Below are positions 9,137 through 17,984 of a stretch of DNA of 64,000 nucleotides, in pieces. Every line of letters starts with the position of its first letter. Position 1 is the first letter of the stretch. The notes beneath the pieces are model-generated. The model had not been told where the DNA came from. It was given only the letters and a program-made list of their open reading frames with translations, and did not search any database. The translations under genes were made by a program, and so were the position numbers. The stretch comes from Paenibacillus tianjinensis (GTDB lineage: Bacteria; Bacillota; Bacilli; Paenibacillales; Paenibacillaceae), in contig NZ_CP070969.1 of assembly GCF_017086365.1 (NCBI RefSeq), positions 434,001 through 498,000 on the forward strand. The letters run 5' to 3'.

Positions 9137-9481
9137 CAGCTATCACTGCAAACAAACACCACTCATAATCCCCTGCCCCAAGGCATAAGTTGACTACTAA
9201 GCCGACATATGAAGGAAGTGAGGGTGCAGCGGATGATTCTGGGATGCCTGATACTTGTGCTCATCGTCGTAGCCAGCAGCGAAAAGGCAGAGGCGATTGC
9301 CAAGCTGAATGACCCGGCAGATGACACCTAACGAAAGAGTGTGGGTTCTCTCCAAATAGAAAGTAATTTTATTGCGCTTCCGTGGTTCAAGTAAATTCCA
9401 GCGGTTTATTGGGTATAATAACCCGAAGGCTGCAGTGCAGCCCCAACTATTGCTGAAAATACGGACGTAAGCGGAGGTCAC
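9137..9481. other. Intergenic stretch before the FNT channel gene
   Basis: 345 bases. It contains a possible 40-codon reading frame (listed separately) and, at 9411-9424, GGGTATAATAACCC, an inverted repeat enclosing a perfect TATAAT that may be the -10 element of the FNT gene. No good TTGACA lies at the right distance. No terminator is evident after the SLH gene. Confidence 0.4.
9209..9331 (+). CDS. Possible small single-span membrane peptide
   Basis: An ATG at 9209 opens 40 codons to TAA at 9331. An internal ATG at 9233 has a better purine-rich site (GGAAGTGAGGG) and would give 32 residues. The peptide has one hydrophobic helix (MILGCLILVLIVVAS) followed by a charged tail SEKAEAIAKLNDPADDT. 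No family recognised. It could be a real small membrane protein or chance; conservation would decide. Confidence 0.3.
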   Translation: MKEVRVQRMILGCLILVLIVVASSEKAEAIAKLNDPADDT

Positions 9482-10279
9482 ATGGAGAACGAGGCACTGC
9501 TGCAGGTTGAAAAACTGGCACTCAAGAAACAGAAAATTTATCGGCAAAGTGTTTTACGCTATATTGCCAGGGCGATGCTGGCCAGTATGTTCATCGGATT
9601 CGGTGTCATTGTAGCGTTTAAAACAGGAAACTTCTTCTACATGGAGCAATCGCCGATGACGTACCCGATGGCTGCGATCACATTCGGGGCAGCGATCATC
9701 CTGATCTCCTATGGTGGAGGCGATCTGTTCACAGGGGACACCTTTTATTACACGTACGCGGCATTAAGGCGCAAAATGCAGTGGACAGAGGTTGTCCGGA
9801 TGTGGGTAATCAGCTATATCGGGAATATCCTCGGGGCTACGGCGTTTGCGCTGCTGATTTTTTTGACCGGGCTGTTCTATGATTCCAGCGTAAACGGATT
9901 TCTGCTGAATGTCGTAGCCCATAAGATGGAGGCTCCGGCGCTTCAGCTGTTTTTCCGGGCTATTCTTTGTAACTGGCTGGTTTGTCTGGCGTTTTTTGTT
10001 CCGATGTCCATGAAAAGCGATGGAGCTAAAATGTTCGCCATGGTTCTGTTTGTCTTCTGCTTTTTTATCTCCGGATATGAACACAGCATTGCCAATATGT
10101 GTACATTCGCTATAGCGCTTGTGCTGGATCATCCCGGTACGATCTCATGGGGCGGTGTAGTGCATAATCTGGTTCCGGTTACCCTCGGAAATCTGATCGG
10201 CGGCGGTGTTCTGATGGGCGTCATGTACTATTACGTGAACAAGCCGTTTCTGGACGAGGAGCATGGGGACCCTCATTAA
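9482..10279 (+). CDS. Formate/nitrite transporter (FNT) family channel
   Basis: 265 residues with six predicted membrane helices. FNT signatures are visible: GGGDLFTGDTFYYT near residues 78-91 (first half-helix break) and LCNWLVCLAFFVPM near 161-174 (second half). The family forms pentameric channels for formate, nitrite, hydrosulfide or similar small anions. ATG start behind GCGGAGG. The rhodanese-like gene lies convergently downstream; if they are linked, a sulfur anion substrate is conceivable, but the substrate cannot be read from sequence. Confidence 0.88.
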   Translation: MENEALLQVEKLALKKQKIYRQSVLRYIARAMLASMFIGFGVIVAFKTGNFFYMEQSPMTYPMAAITFGAAIILISYGGGDLFTGDTFYYTYAALRRKMQWTEVVRMWVISYIGNILGATAFALLIFLTGLFYDSSVNGFLLNVVAHKMEAPALQLFFRAILCNWLVCLAFFVPMSMKSDGAKMFAMVLFVFCFFISGYEHSIANMCTFAIALVLDHPGTISWGGVVHNLVPVTLGNLIGGGVLMGVMYYYVNKPFLDEEHGDPH

Positions 10280-10300
10280 AACTTTAAAACTGCGTATTGA

Positions 10301-10335
10301 AAAAGACTTTGCTCCTTCTGGAGCAAAGTCTTTTT
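10301..10335. terminator. Bidirectional terminator between FNT and rhodanese genes
   Basis: A perfect 15-bp stem (AAAAGACTTTGCTCC) with a TTCT-type loop, flanked by A-rich and T-rich ends. It serves both convergent genes. Confidence 0.9.
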
Positions 10336-10349
10336 GCGGTGCCCAGGAT

Positions 10350-10799
10350 TTACAGGGGCGGCATAGTGTAGTAAAGAGGCGCTTCTTCACGTTGACTGCC
10401 CTCCAGAGTCCCGCCTTCCTTCCGCCAATACTCGATCCCTCCGAGCATCTCCTTAACCTGGTAGCCTTGGCTGGCAAGTCTGGCAGCCGCTTTGCTGGCC
10501 CCGTTGCAGGCAGGCCCCCAGCAGTAGACTACCAGTACCTCCTCGCGGGAAAAGGGAGGAGGGGTAGTACTGTTTATCCGGCCGGAGGGCAGGGAAACGG
10601 CGCCCGGCAGATGGGCAGCTTCATAAGCGAGAGAATCGCGGACATCAACCAGTGTAAAGCCGGTTATGCCTTCACGCAGATCGTAAGCGACATCGGCTAC
10701 ATCGGTTTCAAATAAGCCTTTGGCAGAGAAATAATTTGCCGCCTCGGCGGGTGCGGCTGCCGGAGTGGATAGAACCTGTGATTTTGCTCGGATATTCAT
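10350..10799 (-). CDS. Rhodanese-like domain protein
   Basis: 149 residues, cytoplasmic. After a ~25-residue Ala-rich lead, a single rhodanese fold is seen: FTLVDVRDSLAYEAAHLPGA (residues 48-67) and the active-site strand/loop VVYCWGPACNGASKAA (around 90-105) with the expected catalytic Cys. The loop differs from the usual CRxGxR in having CWGPACN, with a second Cys. ATG start after AAGGAGG. It shares its upstream region with the divergent LysR gene, which probably regulates it. Likely sulfurtransferase or sulfide/cyanide-related; substrate unknown. Confidence 0.85.
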   Translation of the reverse strand: MNIRAKSQVLSTPAAAPAEAANYFSAKGLFETDVADVAYDLREGITGFTLVDVRDSLAYEAAHLPGAVSLPSGRINSTTPPPFSREEVLVVYCWGPACNGASKAAARLASQGYQVKEMLGGIEYWRKEGGTLEGSQREEAPLYYTMPPL

Positions 10800-10849
10800 T
10801 AAACGTCCTCCTTATATTAGCTGGGCTTTGCTTTATTGTATTACGGATT

Positions 10850-10890
10850 TATAATTATAGTTATCTATAGTTATTCATTATAAATATCGA
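10850..10890. promoter_or_regulatory. Candidate LysR operator between rhodanese and lysR genes
   Basis: The divergent intergenic region contains tandem TATAGTTAT units (10856-10864 and 10866-10874) within a run of ATAA/TTAT half-sites, in the spot expected for LysR-type binding. Assignment is by position and symmetry only. Confidence 0.4.
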
Positions 10891-10914
10891 AAATTTTGAT
10901 AGTTGGGGGATAGT

Positions 10915-11787
10915 ATGGAACTCACCTATTTGCGGACCTTTTGTGAAGTAGTGTCTTGTGGAAGCTATACCCGGGCAGCAGAAAAGCTGGGATATGCCCA
11001 ATCCAGTGTGACGGCTCAGATTAGCAAGCTCGAAGAGCTTTACGGAGCGGTCCTGCTGGAACGCTCCGGCCGGGGAATGATCCCTACCTTTGCCGGGAAC
11101 AGCCTGCTTCCCTATGCAAGGCAGATGCTGGAGCTGAGCGGGGAGGCGAAGGGCGCTGTCTCCGGCGGTAACAGCGGCATGCTCAATATTGGTGCGATCG
11201 AAACGCTGGCTGCCTATTATCTGCCGCACCGTCTGCACCGCTACAGGGAGCAGCATCCTGGGGTCCAGCTGCGTGTTCAGCCCGGTTCGGAGGTTCAGAT
11301 TATTGCGGATGTCAAAGAGAAGGCTGCTGATTTCGGGCTGATTTTTGATGTTCCATATGAATCAGAAGAGATTGTCTCGCTGCCGCTGCGTCAGGAGCAG
11401 CTGTTCGTGGTTGTCCATCCGGGGCACCCGCTGGCAGCTAAACCGGCAGTTGCCCCGTCTGCACTGTCGGGGGAGCCGCTGGTGCTGACGGAGGAGACCT
11501 GCACGTACCGCAGGCAGCTGCTTCAGGAGCTGCGGCATTCCGGTATAACACCGAGGATTGATATGGAATTCGGGAATCTGGAAGGTATTAAGCAGGCGGT
11601 GAAACATCGTTGGGGAACGGCCTTTTTACCCCGTTATGCCGCCCAGGAGGAGCTTGACTCCGGGGCATTAATCGGAATACCTCTAGAAGGGGAGCAGGAG
11701 AAGTTCTATATCCAGCTAATCTACCGTAAGGAACGGGGACTGTCTGCGGCTTTTGGAGATTTCATAGCGGCGATGCAGCAGCAATAG
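10915..11787 (+). CDS. LysR family transcriptional regulator
   Basis: 290 residues. The N-terminal helix-turn-helix is classical: MELTYLRTFCEVVSCGSY followed by SVTAQISKLEELYG (to about residue 45). A periplasmic-binding-like effector domain occupies residues 90-290. ATG 10915 with GGGGGA five bases upstream is preferred over a TTG at 10903. Divergent from the rhodanese gene, its likely target, and possibly autoregulated. The effector is unknown. Confidence 0.9.
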   Translation: MELTYLRTFCEVVSCGSYTRAAEKLGYAQSSVTAQISKLEELYGAVLLERSGRGMIPTFAGNSLLPYARQMLELSGEAKGAVSGGNSGMLNIGAIETLAAYYLPHRLHRYREQHPGVQLRVQPGSEVQIIADVKEKAADFGLIFDVPYESEEIVSLPLRQEQLFVVVHPGHPLAAKPAVAPSALSGEPLVLTEETCTYRRQLLQELRHSGITPRIDMEFGNLEGIKQAVKHRWGTAFLPRYAAQEELDSGALIGIPLEGEQEKFYIQLIYRKERGLSAAFGDFIAAMQQQ

Positions 11788-11799
11788 ACGTTTAACGCG

Positions 11800-11835
11800 A
11801 AGAACCCTCCTGCCAATAATGGCGGGAGGGTTCTT
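11800..11835. terminator. Bidirectional terminator between lysR and TPM gene
   Basis: A perfect 15-bp stem (AAGAACCCTCCTGCC) closes over AATAAT between two convergent genes. Confidence 0.85.
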
Positions 11836-11867
11836 CTGCTATATGAGGCTTCAATTCCTGCGGAAGC

Positions 11868-14186
11868 TTACCACTTGGAGCCGCCGGAACTCCGGCCTGA
11901 TTTGCCGCCACCCCAGGAGGAACCGCCGGATGAGCGTCCGCCACCGCCCCAGGAGGAGCCGCCGGAGGAACGCCCTCCGCCGAAGCCGCCGGAGGAGGGC
12001 GGACCGGACGACATCCGTTTGCGGGCCTGCTCTCTCAGCTGGCGCTCACGCATCATGGCCAGCTGGGCCTGGCGCTCGGCTTCTTCCTTTTGCCGCACGA
12101 GCCGGTTCGCCTCTTCGGCAAACGATGAGATCTGTGAAGCATAGGAGCGTCCAAGGGCTTCTAAATCATCGAGATTGTATGGACGGGCGGCTAGCCGTGA
12201 CTCAAGCTGGCCATATTCCGGCAGCAGGCTCACCTCGAAGCGGCTGCGGCCGGCTAACCCCCGGCTCTCCAGCAGCCGCTGCGCCGAGTCTGCCTGTCCC
12301 TGGCCCTCGAGGAAGATCCGCTTTACGGCCTCCAGCCGTTCATTCAGTTCATCGAGGCTTTGCGATACACTGTTAAACTGGCGGGAGGTTTCCTCCTGCA
12401 GGGCGAGCAGGCGGTCCAGCCCGCTGCGGGCATTGTCATATTCACCGCGCTCATCACTGGTCCAGGTTTCGATCTGCGGAACTTCGCCCGCTCCCTGCCG
12501 CAGGCGGGCGCCGGTTGCATCCAGTATCTCAGCCAGACTGCTCAGATGCTGCTCTGCGAACCGGGATCTTGCTTCGGCCAGGCGGCTCTGCAGTTCATTG
12601 CGCCGCCGGGTCAGCCCATCCCAGCTGCTTCGGACCGTCTCCAGATCGCGCAGGTTATTCTGGCGGATCAGTACCTGCCGTTCCGTCATGGCGACAGCCT
12701 CGGCAAGCAGTGTGTCCATGTTAGCGGCAATGCTGCGGACCTGATCCATGTCTCCAAGACGCAGCGGCGCTTCCAGCGTCTCTGCTGCTCTGCGGGCCTG
12801 CTCAAGGCTGTCATAAGGCTTGACCTTCATATTATGCAGGGAGTTCTGTTCAATCAATCCCTCAAGCTTCGTGCGTGCAGCGGCCAGGACGGAGGGAAAG
12901 CTATGCAGTTTGTCGCTGTAGACATCAACATCACGCAGATCCTGCTCGATGTTCTCCTGATGCTTCTGTGCCTCCTCTGTAATGTCCTGGGCGGCAATCG
13001 GATCGAAGAGCTCGAGCTGATCCGCCCGGGCTGTTGCTTCGGCCAGCTCTTTCAGATCCTCGGTAATTTCTGGCAGCTCATAACCGGTCTCTTTAACCGC
13101 ATCCTGCAACTGGCCTTCAAGCCCGGGAGCATCCTTTTTGAGCTCGGTAATCTGCTGCTTAACATTACGGTCGGCATCACTGATAACGGCAATTTGCCGC
13201 TCTTCTTCGGCAAGCGAGCTGAGCAGCGTGTTTGCTGTCTGCTCAGCCTGGGCAATCGCCGTCTTAAGCGCAGCCAGCTGGTAAAATGCCGGCTGTGAAG
13301 AACCGGTGTTTTGAAGCGCGGAAATGTTCACGAGCTGGGCATCCAGGCGTTTGGAGATGCCGTCAACCATTTCTCCGGTTTTGCCTTGGACGATACCCTG
13401 GAACGGCTGCAATGACTCCATGGCGCGGTTGGTCCGCACGAGCAAATCAGCCAGCTGCTCCTGCTGGGCGGCAAGCTGCTTACGGCGGCGCAGTCCGGTA
13501 TAGAGCACGAACAATACGAATGCCAGCAGCGCGGCGCCTGCAACAATTGCGGCGATTGTCAGCAGCGGAAGGCCGCCGCTCTGGCCCTTATTACCGGCCG
13601 CAGTCCCGTTGTCCGTGCCGGGTCCAGATCCGGCAGTCCCTCCGGCGCTGCCGCTGGAGGTTTCGCCCGTGCTTCCGGCTCCAGCGCCTCCATTACCTGG
13701 CGCGCTGCCCAGAGACTGCAGCTCGGTGATTAGGGCGTGGATCCCTCCTGCAAAGTCGCCTGCTCTGGCGGAGGGGATGAAATAGGAGTCGATTACACTG
13801 GTAATAGCCGGACTTCCGGTGCCCCCGCCCTGGCTCTTTGACCAGCTGTCCAGCGCATTCTGCAGCCCGGGGTTAATGAAATTCAGCTCCACCTGCTGGT
13901 CTCCTGAGGAGATCAGCAGCAGAATATCCCGGCTGGTTAGCGCCCAGGCATCGTAGACATCACTGGCATAACGGGTAGCATCAGCCCCTTCCAGAGAATC
14001 GATGGTCAAAACGTGGAAGGTATAAGGCCCTCCGGCAGCAGTCTTAGCAATTGCAGCCGCTTCCTGTGCAGTAAGCAGGCCGGCTTCATCGGTAACTAAA
14101 CCCTGCTGTGCAGGAAGGGAGGCGGCTTGAACTCCGTTCATCCACAGCATGCTGAATATCAGGAACAAGGCGATATATTTCTTCAA
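11868..14186 (-). CDS. TPM-domain membrane protein with long coiled coil and Gly/Ser/Trp tail
   Basis: 772 residues from TTG 14186 (GGAGAG eight bases upstream; MKKYIALFLIF gives a normal signal peptide); a GTG three codons earlier is the alternative. Signal peptide to about residue 24, then an extracytoplasmic TPM domain (about 25-165; LVTDEAGLLTAQEAAAI at its start). A Gly/Ser/Thr-rich linker leads to one transmembrane helix (about 205-230). About 500 residues of predicted coiled coil follow, facing the cytoplasm. The tail ends in repeated GRSSGGSSWGGG units. TPM domains are tied to photosystem II repair in plants, but the bacterial long forms are uncharacterised. The EzrA-like topology suggests an envelope or division scaffold; that is inference. 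Confidence 0.75.
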   Translation of the reverse strand: MKKYIALFLIFSMLWMNGVQAASLPAQQGLVTDEAGLLTAQEAAAIAKTAAGGPYTFHVLTIDSLEGADATRYASDVYDAWALTSRDILLLISSGDQQVELNFINPGLQNALDSWSKSQGGGTGSPAITSVIDSYFIPSARAGDFAGGIHALITELQSLGSAPGNGGAGAGSTGETSSGSAGGTAGSGPGTDNGTAAGNKGQSGGLPLLTIAAIVAGAALLAFVLFVLYTGLRRRKQLAAQQEQLADLLVRTNRAMESLQPFQGIVQGKTGEMVDGISKRLDAQLVNISALQNTGSSQPAFYQLAALKTAIAQAEQTANTLLSSLAEEERQIAVISDADRNVKQQITELKKDAPGLEGQLQDAVKETGYELPEITEDLKELAEATARADQLELFDPIAAQDITEEAQKHQENIEQDLRDVDVYSDKLHSFPSVLAAARTKLEGLIEQNSLHNMKVKPYDSLEQARRAAETLEAPLRLGDMDQVRSIAANMDTLLAEAVAMTERQVLIRQNNLRDLETVRSSWDGLTRRRNELQSRLAEARSRFAEQHLSSLAEILDATGARLRQGAGEVPQIETWTSDERGEYDNARSGLDRLLALQEETSRQFNSVSQSLDELNERLEAVKRIFLEGQGQADSAQRLLESRGLAGRSRFEVSLLPEYGQLESRLAARPYNLDDLEALGRSYASQISSFAEEANRLVRQKEEAERQAQLAMMRERQLREQARKRMSSGPPSSGGFGGGRSSGGSSWGGGGRSSGGSSWGGGKSGRSSGGSKW

Positions 14187-14306
14187 ATAGGGCACTCTCC
14201 GTTCTAGAGGACTATGGTTCAGCTGATTAAGCTGATTATATATTATTACACATCCGAAGTCCCGCCGATGCAGAGGGCGGAGTTCCGTTTAATATGCGAG
14301 CAATAA

Positions 14307-14340
14307 AAAAGCCGCATCCCTGGAATACGGGGATGCGGCA
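14307..14340 (-). terminator. Terminator of the small Fur-box gene
   Basis: A perfect 10-bp stem (GCCGCATCCC) with an eight-base loop; on the minus strand it runs into TTTTTT. Confidence 0.85.
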
Positions 14341-14353
14341 ATCTGCATGTCAG

Positions 14354-14497
14354 CTATCTGGTTTGCAGGCAGAGTATATATTGAAGTCTGGATTTAATTT
14401 CCTTTTGCCATTTCAAATCTCCAACTTTTACGGCAAGATTGAGCAGATCCAAATAATCGTCAACCTGTAATGTCGTCCGGGTAGTGGCTGCGTTCAT
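14354..14497 (-). CDS. Small protein under Fur control, function unknown
   Basis: 47 residues, too short for usual ORF cut-offs. It starts MNAATTRTTLQVDDYLDLLN and continues with helix-forming LAVKVGDLKWQKEIKSRLQ, ending in CLQTR. It has a strong ribosome site (AAAGGAG, ten bases before ATG), a promoter with a near-perfect Fur box, and a terminator, so it forms a complete monocistronic unit. The central block, with a hydrophobic heptad-like pattern and an acidic turn, faintly resembles short IDEAL-type helices, but I do not recognise a family. By analogy with Bacillus subtilis FbpA/B/C, small iron-repressed proteins helping an iron-sparing RNA, an iron-sparing role is possible; this is inference. 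Confidence 0.65.
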   Translation of the reverse strand: MNAATTRTTLQVDDYLDLLNLAVKVGDLKWQKEIKSRLQYILCLQTR

Positions 14498-14545
14498 GGG
14501 TGTTCAGTCTCCTTTAACTCAATATAGTGAAGTGGATTAAATGTT

Positions 14546-14573
14546 AGTATACAATAATGATAATCATTATCAA
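14546..14573 (-). promoter_or_regulatory. Promoter with Fur box
   Basis: On the minus strand TTGATA (14568-14573) and TATACT (14546-14551) are 16 bases apart. The spacer is filled by a sequence at 14553-14571 that matches the classical 19-bp Fur box (GATAATGATAATCATTATC) at 18 of 19 positions. Fur-Fe2+ bound here would block the polymerase. Confidence 0.85.
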
Positions 14574-14786
14574 CTGTTAATGCTATTATCCACATTTTAT
14601 CGGTAAAAAGCAATATAAAATTATAGGTTCTTACTTTATTTCTGTTATACCAGCTTTAAGACAGCGGGATGTTTGCACATTTTATCACAATCTAAGAGGG
14701 GAGAAGCAGGAATACTACCATTTTTTGTCGAATACAGGATGTTATAAAGACCGTTAGCTGATTTTTTTGGAAAAAGGAGAATTGCG

Positions 14787-17700
14787 ATGAAGCGGTGTAA
14801 ACTCTTGCTTCTAATTAGCATCGTGTTCATGCTTGCACCCCCTGCTGCCGCTCACGCTGAAAGACAGGACATAAGATACCAGGCAGAATTAGATTATCCG
14901 CCTTATAAATACGTAGAGAATGGATATCTGACCGGCTTTGATCTTGATCTGACGAGCATGATTTTTGAGAAGCATAAGTATCTGATTCGTTACAGTACGG
15001 GTGATTGGGAGGAGACCTATAAACTGCTGAGGAGCGGGAGGATCCACACAACCGGACTTATGGCTGTGACAGAACAAAGGAAAAAGGACATATTATTCTC
15101 AACTCCTGTATTTAAGAGCTATGTCTCCGTGTACTCACGCTCAGCGCTTAAAGAAAAGGTTACACTAAGCACACTGGGGAAATACAAGATCGGCGTAGGT
15201 AAGGATCAATACCCGGAAACTGTGCTGCAGAGCAAAGCACAAGTATCACAATACATAGAATATGCAACCGTACCGGACGCGCTGAAAGCTCTCCAGAATG
15301 GTGATATTGATCTCCTGTTTGAGAATCAGGGAGTTGTCGATTATTTAATTGTGGAGCGGGGAATGACGGGTAAAATCATCCGCAAAATGAGCAATTTGTA
15401 TCCTGTAGAAGTTGCTTATGGCGTAAGTAAATCAATGCCCGGGCTTGTTCCTTATATCAATGCGAGGCTTGAGCGGCTCCGGCGTTCCGGGGCTTTTGAA
15501 GAACTGTATCAGCAATATTTCTTTACTCATTCCGACAGCTACACTGCAATGATTCATGGCCGTATTATTTCCGGCATAGTTATTGGTGCGTCTGTACTTT
15601 TATTTGGGGTTATTTGCATCAGGCTATATATTCAGCGGCTCCGGCGGAAGATTCATTCGGAGCAGGAGTTTTTTGAAGATGTCATCGAACATACCGGTAT
15701 GATAGTCTGGGCAGTGCAAGACGATAAGAGGATTGTGCGCTTTAATCAGTATGCGGAAAAAATGACCGGGCTAAAAGAGAAGGAAGTACTGGGCAAAAGG
15801 CTTGATGAGCTCCCTGATCTTAAAGGCGGAGTTGCTCTGCTTGGGGATTTGTTGACCAGGGCGGTCAACCGGGATTACGTTAATAATGTGGAATTGAAGC
15901 TGCCTGATCATTCACCGGAAGCACGGTTTTTTTCTATCCGGACTACATTAATCAAGGGAATGGACGAGCAGGATGAGGATATCTATCTTCTTGTGGGGCT
16001 GGATATCGATGACTGCAAACAGAGTGGGCTTAAGCTGCAGCTCAGCTATGAGGAACTGGAGTCCACCTACGAGGAGCTGTCGGCAACAGAGGCTGAATTG
16101 CAAGAACAGCTGTATAAGCTTAGTGTAAGCGAACGCCGCTTCCGCCTGACTTCCGAAGGCTCCGGGGCCTATATATGGGAGCTGGACTCCAATACCGGGA
16201 GCTATAAGCTGTCAGACCGCTGGTATGAGGTTATGGGCTATTCAGAGGAAGAGATCAACTCGTTCGAAAATGGGGTTCTCAGTATTATTCATCCTAATGA
16301 CCAGCAGGCAGCGAACAAAGCCAGGCAGGATCATCTTAACGGACTGACCCCGATCTACGAAACCGAATACCGCATGCGCACCAAGGACAATAGTTATATC
16401 TGGTTTGAAGTCAGAGGCAAAGCGATGATTAACCCTGCAGACGGGGTAGTGCTGTTCCATGGCTCCCTGATCGATATAAGCAGACGTAAGCAGGCGGAGC
16501 TCAACCTGAATAACAGCTACCAGGAGCTGGAAGCGACCTATGAACAGCTCACGGCGACACAGCAGGAGCTTGTAGAGCAATACGACATGCTGGTTGAGAA
16601 TCAAAAGAACATCCACCGCCTGGCCTATATGGATTCACTCAGTAATCTGCCGAACCGTATCTCCCTGCTGGAGACGATGGAGAAATACTTCCGGAAGCCG
16701 GGCAGCACAGCTGCGCTATTGTTCGTAGACACAGATAATTTTAAATATATTAACGATACGCTGGGGCATAAATCAGGGGATATTCTGATCCGTAAGGCCA
16801 GTGAGAGATTAGAGTCGCTTGTCCAGCATGAGGCGATGCTCTCCAGGCTCGGAGGCGACGAATTCGTGATATTTATCGAAGACGCAGTCAACCGTGATAA
16901 AGTGCTTAGTATGGCAGATAATATTCTGCGCGCCTTCCGTAAATCTTTTCTTATCGGAGAGAGTAATCTGTATGTATCCGTCAGCATCGGCATTTCGTTC
17001 TACCCGGAAGACGGGGAAACTACAGAGGAGATCCTTAAGAATGCGGACGTGGCGATGTACCGGGCCAAAGAGGAAGGAAAGGGCACCTACGTCGTCTATG
17101 ACAAATCGATGCATACCCCGTTTAACGAACGGATGAATATTGAGAAGCATCTGCGCAGTGCAATGAACAATAATGAATTTGAGCTGCACTATCAGCCTCA
17201 AGTGGATATTAAGACAGGTTTAATCTCCGGATTTGAAGCTTTGATCCGCTGGAATAGTCCGGTGCTCGGATTTGTATCTCCGCTCTCTTTCATTAAAATT
17301 GCTGAAGATTCCAGGCTGATTATTTATATTGGGGAATGGGTGCTGAGAGAAGCCTGCAGTTTTATGAGAAGCATCCATGACCGCACCGGCCTGCTTCACA
17401 AAATATCCGTGAACATCTCGATTATCCAGCTGCTGCAGGAGGATTTCGTAGAAATGGTCTTGGAAAGCCTGGAGGATAGCGGGCTTGAACCAAGCTGTCT
17501 GGAGCTTGAGATTACGGAATCCATCTTCATGGAATCCTTCGAAAATACGGTCAGCAAGCTGGAGTTCCTCAAGTCACGCGGAATCCGCATTGCCCTGGAT
17601 GATTTCGGAACCGGTTATTCGTCCTTGAGTTATTTGCAGCACCTCCCGATTTCTACGCTCAAAATGGATAAGATCTTTATCGATTCCCTGGCCGATGACG

Positions 17701-17903
17701 CGTACAGCCAAACATTCGTCCAAACCATTATTGTGCTTGGCCATAAAATGGGGCTTGAGGTTGTAGCTGAAGGAGTGGAGGATGTCAGTCAGCTGGCATT
17801 CCTGAACGAATCTGACTGTGACAAGGTTCAAGGCTATCTGGTAAGTAAACCAGTGCCTCAGCGCGGCGTCTGGGAACTGCTTGAACATCAGAATTTTTAT
17901 TGA
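14787..17903 (+). CDS. Membrane c-di-GMP enzyme: SBP-PAS-PAS-GGDEF-EAL
   Basis: 1038 residues. Domains in order: signal peptide (1-24), a family-3 solute-binding sensor (about 30-250), one transmembrane helix (about 258-282), PAS (290-410), a short coiled coil, PAS with PAC (445-570), GGDEF (610-775) and EAL (785-1030). GGDEF is intact (RLGGDEFVIF near 689), so cyclase activity is possible. The EAL catalytic set is also complete: EALIRW near 817, LEITES, DDFGTGYSSL, KMDKIFID, VAEGVED and QGYLVSKP. It may therefore make or break c-di-GMP in response to an extracellular amino-acid-like ligand. ATG 14787 follows AAAAAGGAG. Convergent with a second GGDEF gene. Confidence 0.92.
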   Translation: MKRCKLLLLISIVFMLAPPAAAHAERQDIRYQAELDYPPYKYVENGYLTGFDLDLTSMIFEKHKYLIRYSTGDWEETYKLLRSGRIHTTGLMAVTEQRKKDILFSTPVFKSYVSVYSRSALKEKVTLSTLGKYKIGVGKDQYPETVLQSKAQVSQYIEYATVPDALKALQNGDIDLLFENQGVVDYLIVERGMTGKIIRKMSNLYPVEVAYGVSKSMPGLVPYINARLERLRRSGAFEELYQQYFFTHSDSYTAMIHGRIISGIVIGASVLLFGVICIRLYIQRLRRKIHSEQEFFEDVIEHTGMIVWAVQDDKRIVRFNQYAEKMTGLKEKEVLGKRLDELPDLKGGVALLGDLLTRAVNRDYVNNVELKLPDHSPEARFFSIRTTLIKGMDEQDEDIYLLVGLDIDDCKQSGLKLQLSYEELESTYEELSATEAELQEQLYKLSVSERRFRLTSEGSGAYIWELDSNTGSYKLSDRWYEVMGYSEEEINSFENGVLSIIHPNDQQAANKARQDHLNGLTPIYETEYRMRTKDNSYIWFEVRGKAMINPADGVVLFHGSLIDISRRKQAELNLNNSYQELEATYEQLTATQQELVEQYDMLVENQKNIHRLAYMDSLSNLPNRISLLETMEKYFRKPGSTAALLFVDTDNFKYINDTLGHKSGDILIRKASERLESLVQHEAMLSRLGGDEFVIFIEDAVNRDKVLSMADNILRAFRKSFLIGESNLYVSVSIGISFYPEDGETTEEILKNADVAMYRAKEEGKGTYVVYDKSMHTPFNERMNIEKHLRSAMNNNEFELHYQPQVDIKTGLISGFEALIRWNSPVLGFVSPLSFIKIAEDSRLIIYIGEWVLREACSFMRSIHDRTGLLHKISVNISIIQLLQEDFVEMVLESLEDSGLEPSCLELEITESIFMESFENTVSKLEFLKSRGIRIALDDFGTGYSSLSYLQHLPISTLKMDKIFIDSLADDAYSQTFVQTIIVLGHKMGLEVVAEGVEDVSQLAFLNESDCDKVQGYLVSKPVPQRGVWELLEHQNFY

Positions 17904-17910
17904 TTGTATT

Positions 17911-17951
17911 AAAAAAACGGACCTGCGAATGTACGCGGATCCGTTTTTTTT
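17911..17951. terminator. Bidirectional terminator between two c-di-GMP genes
   Basis: AAAAAAACGGA pairs with TCCGTTTTTTT around an inner GCG/CGC stem, giving T-runs on both strands. Confidence 0.85.
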
Positions 17952-17984
17952 CCGTGATCAGAAATCAAAGGGGCGGCGGCTTGC

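Noticed and set aside
12360..13298. Long plus-strand open frame opposite the TPM gene
   Set aside because: It has no ribosome site and mirrors the codon pattern of the coiled-coil gene on the other strand.
14553..14571. Fur box acting on the c-di-GMP gene at 14787
   Set aside because: The site is more than 200 bases upstream of that gene and fits exactly into the minus-strand promoter of the small gene.
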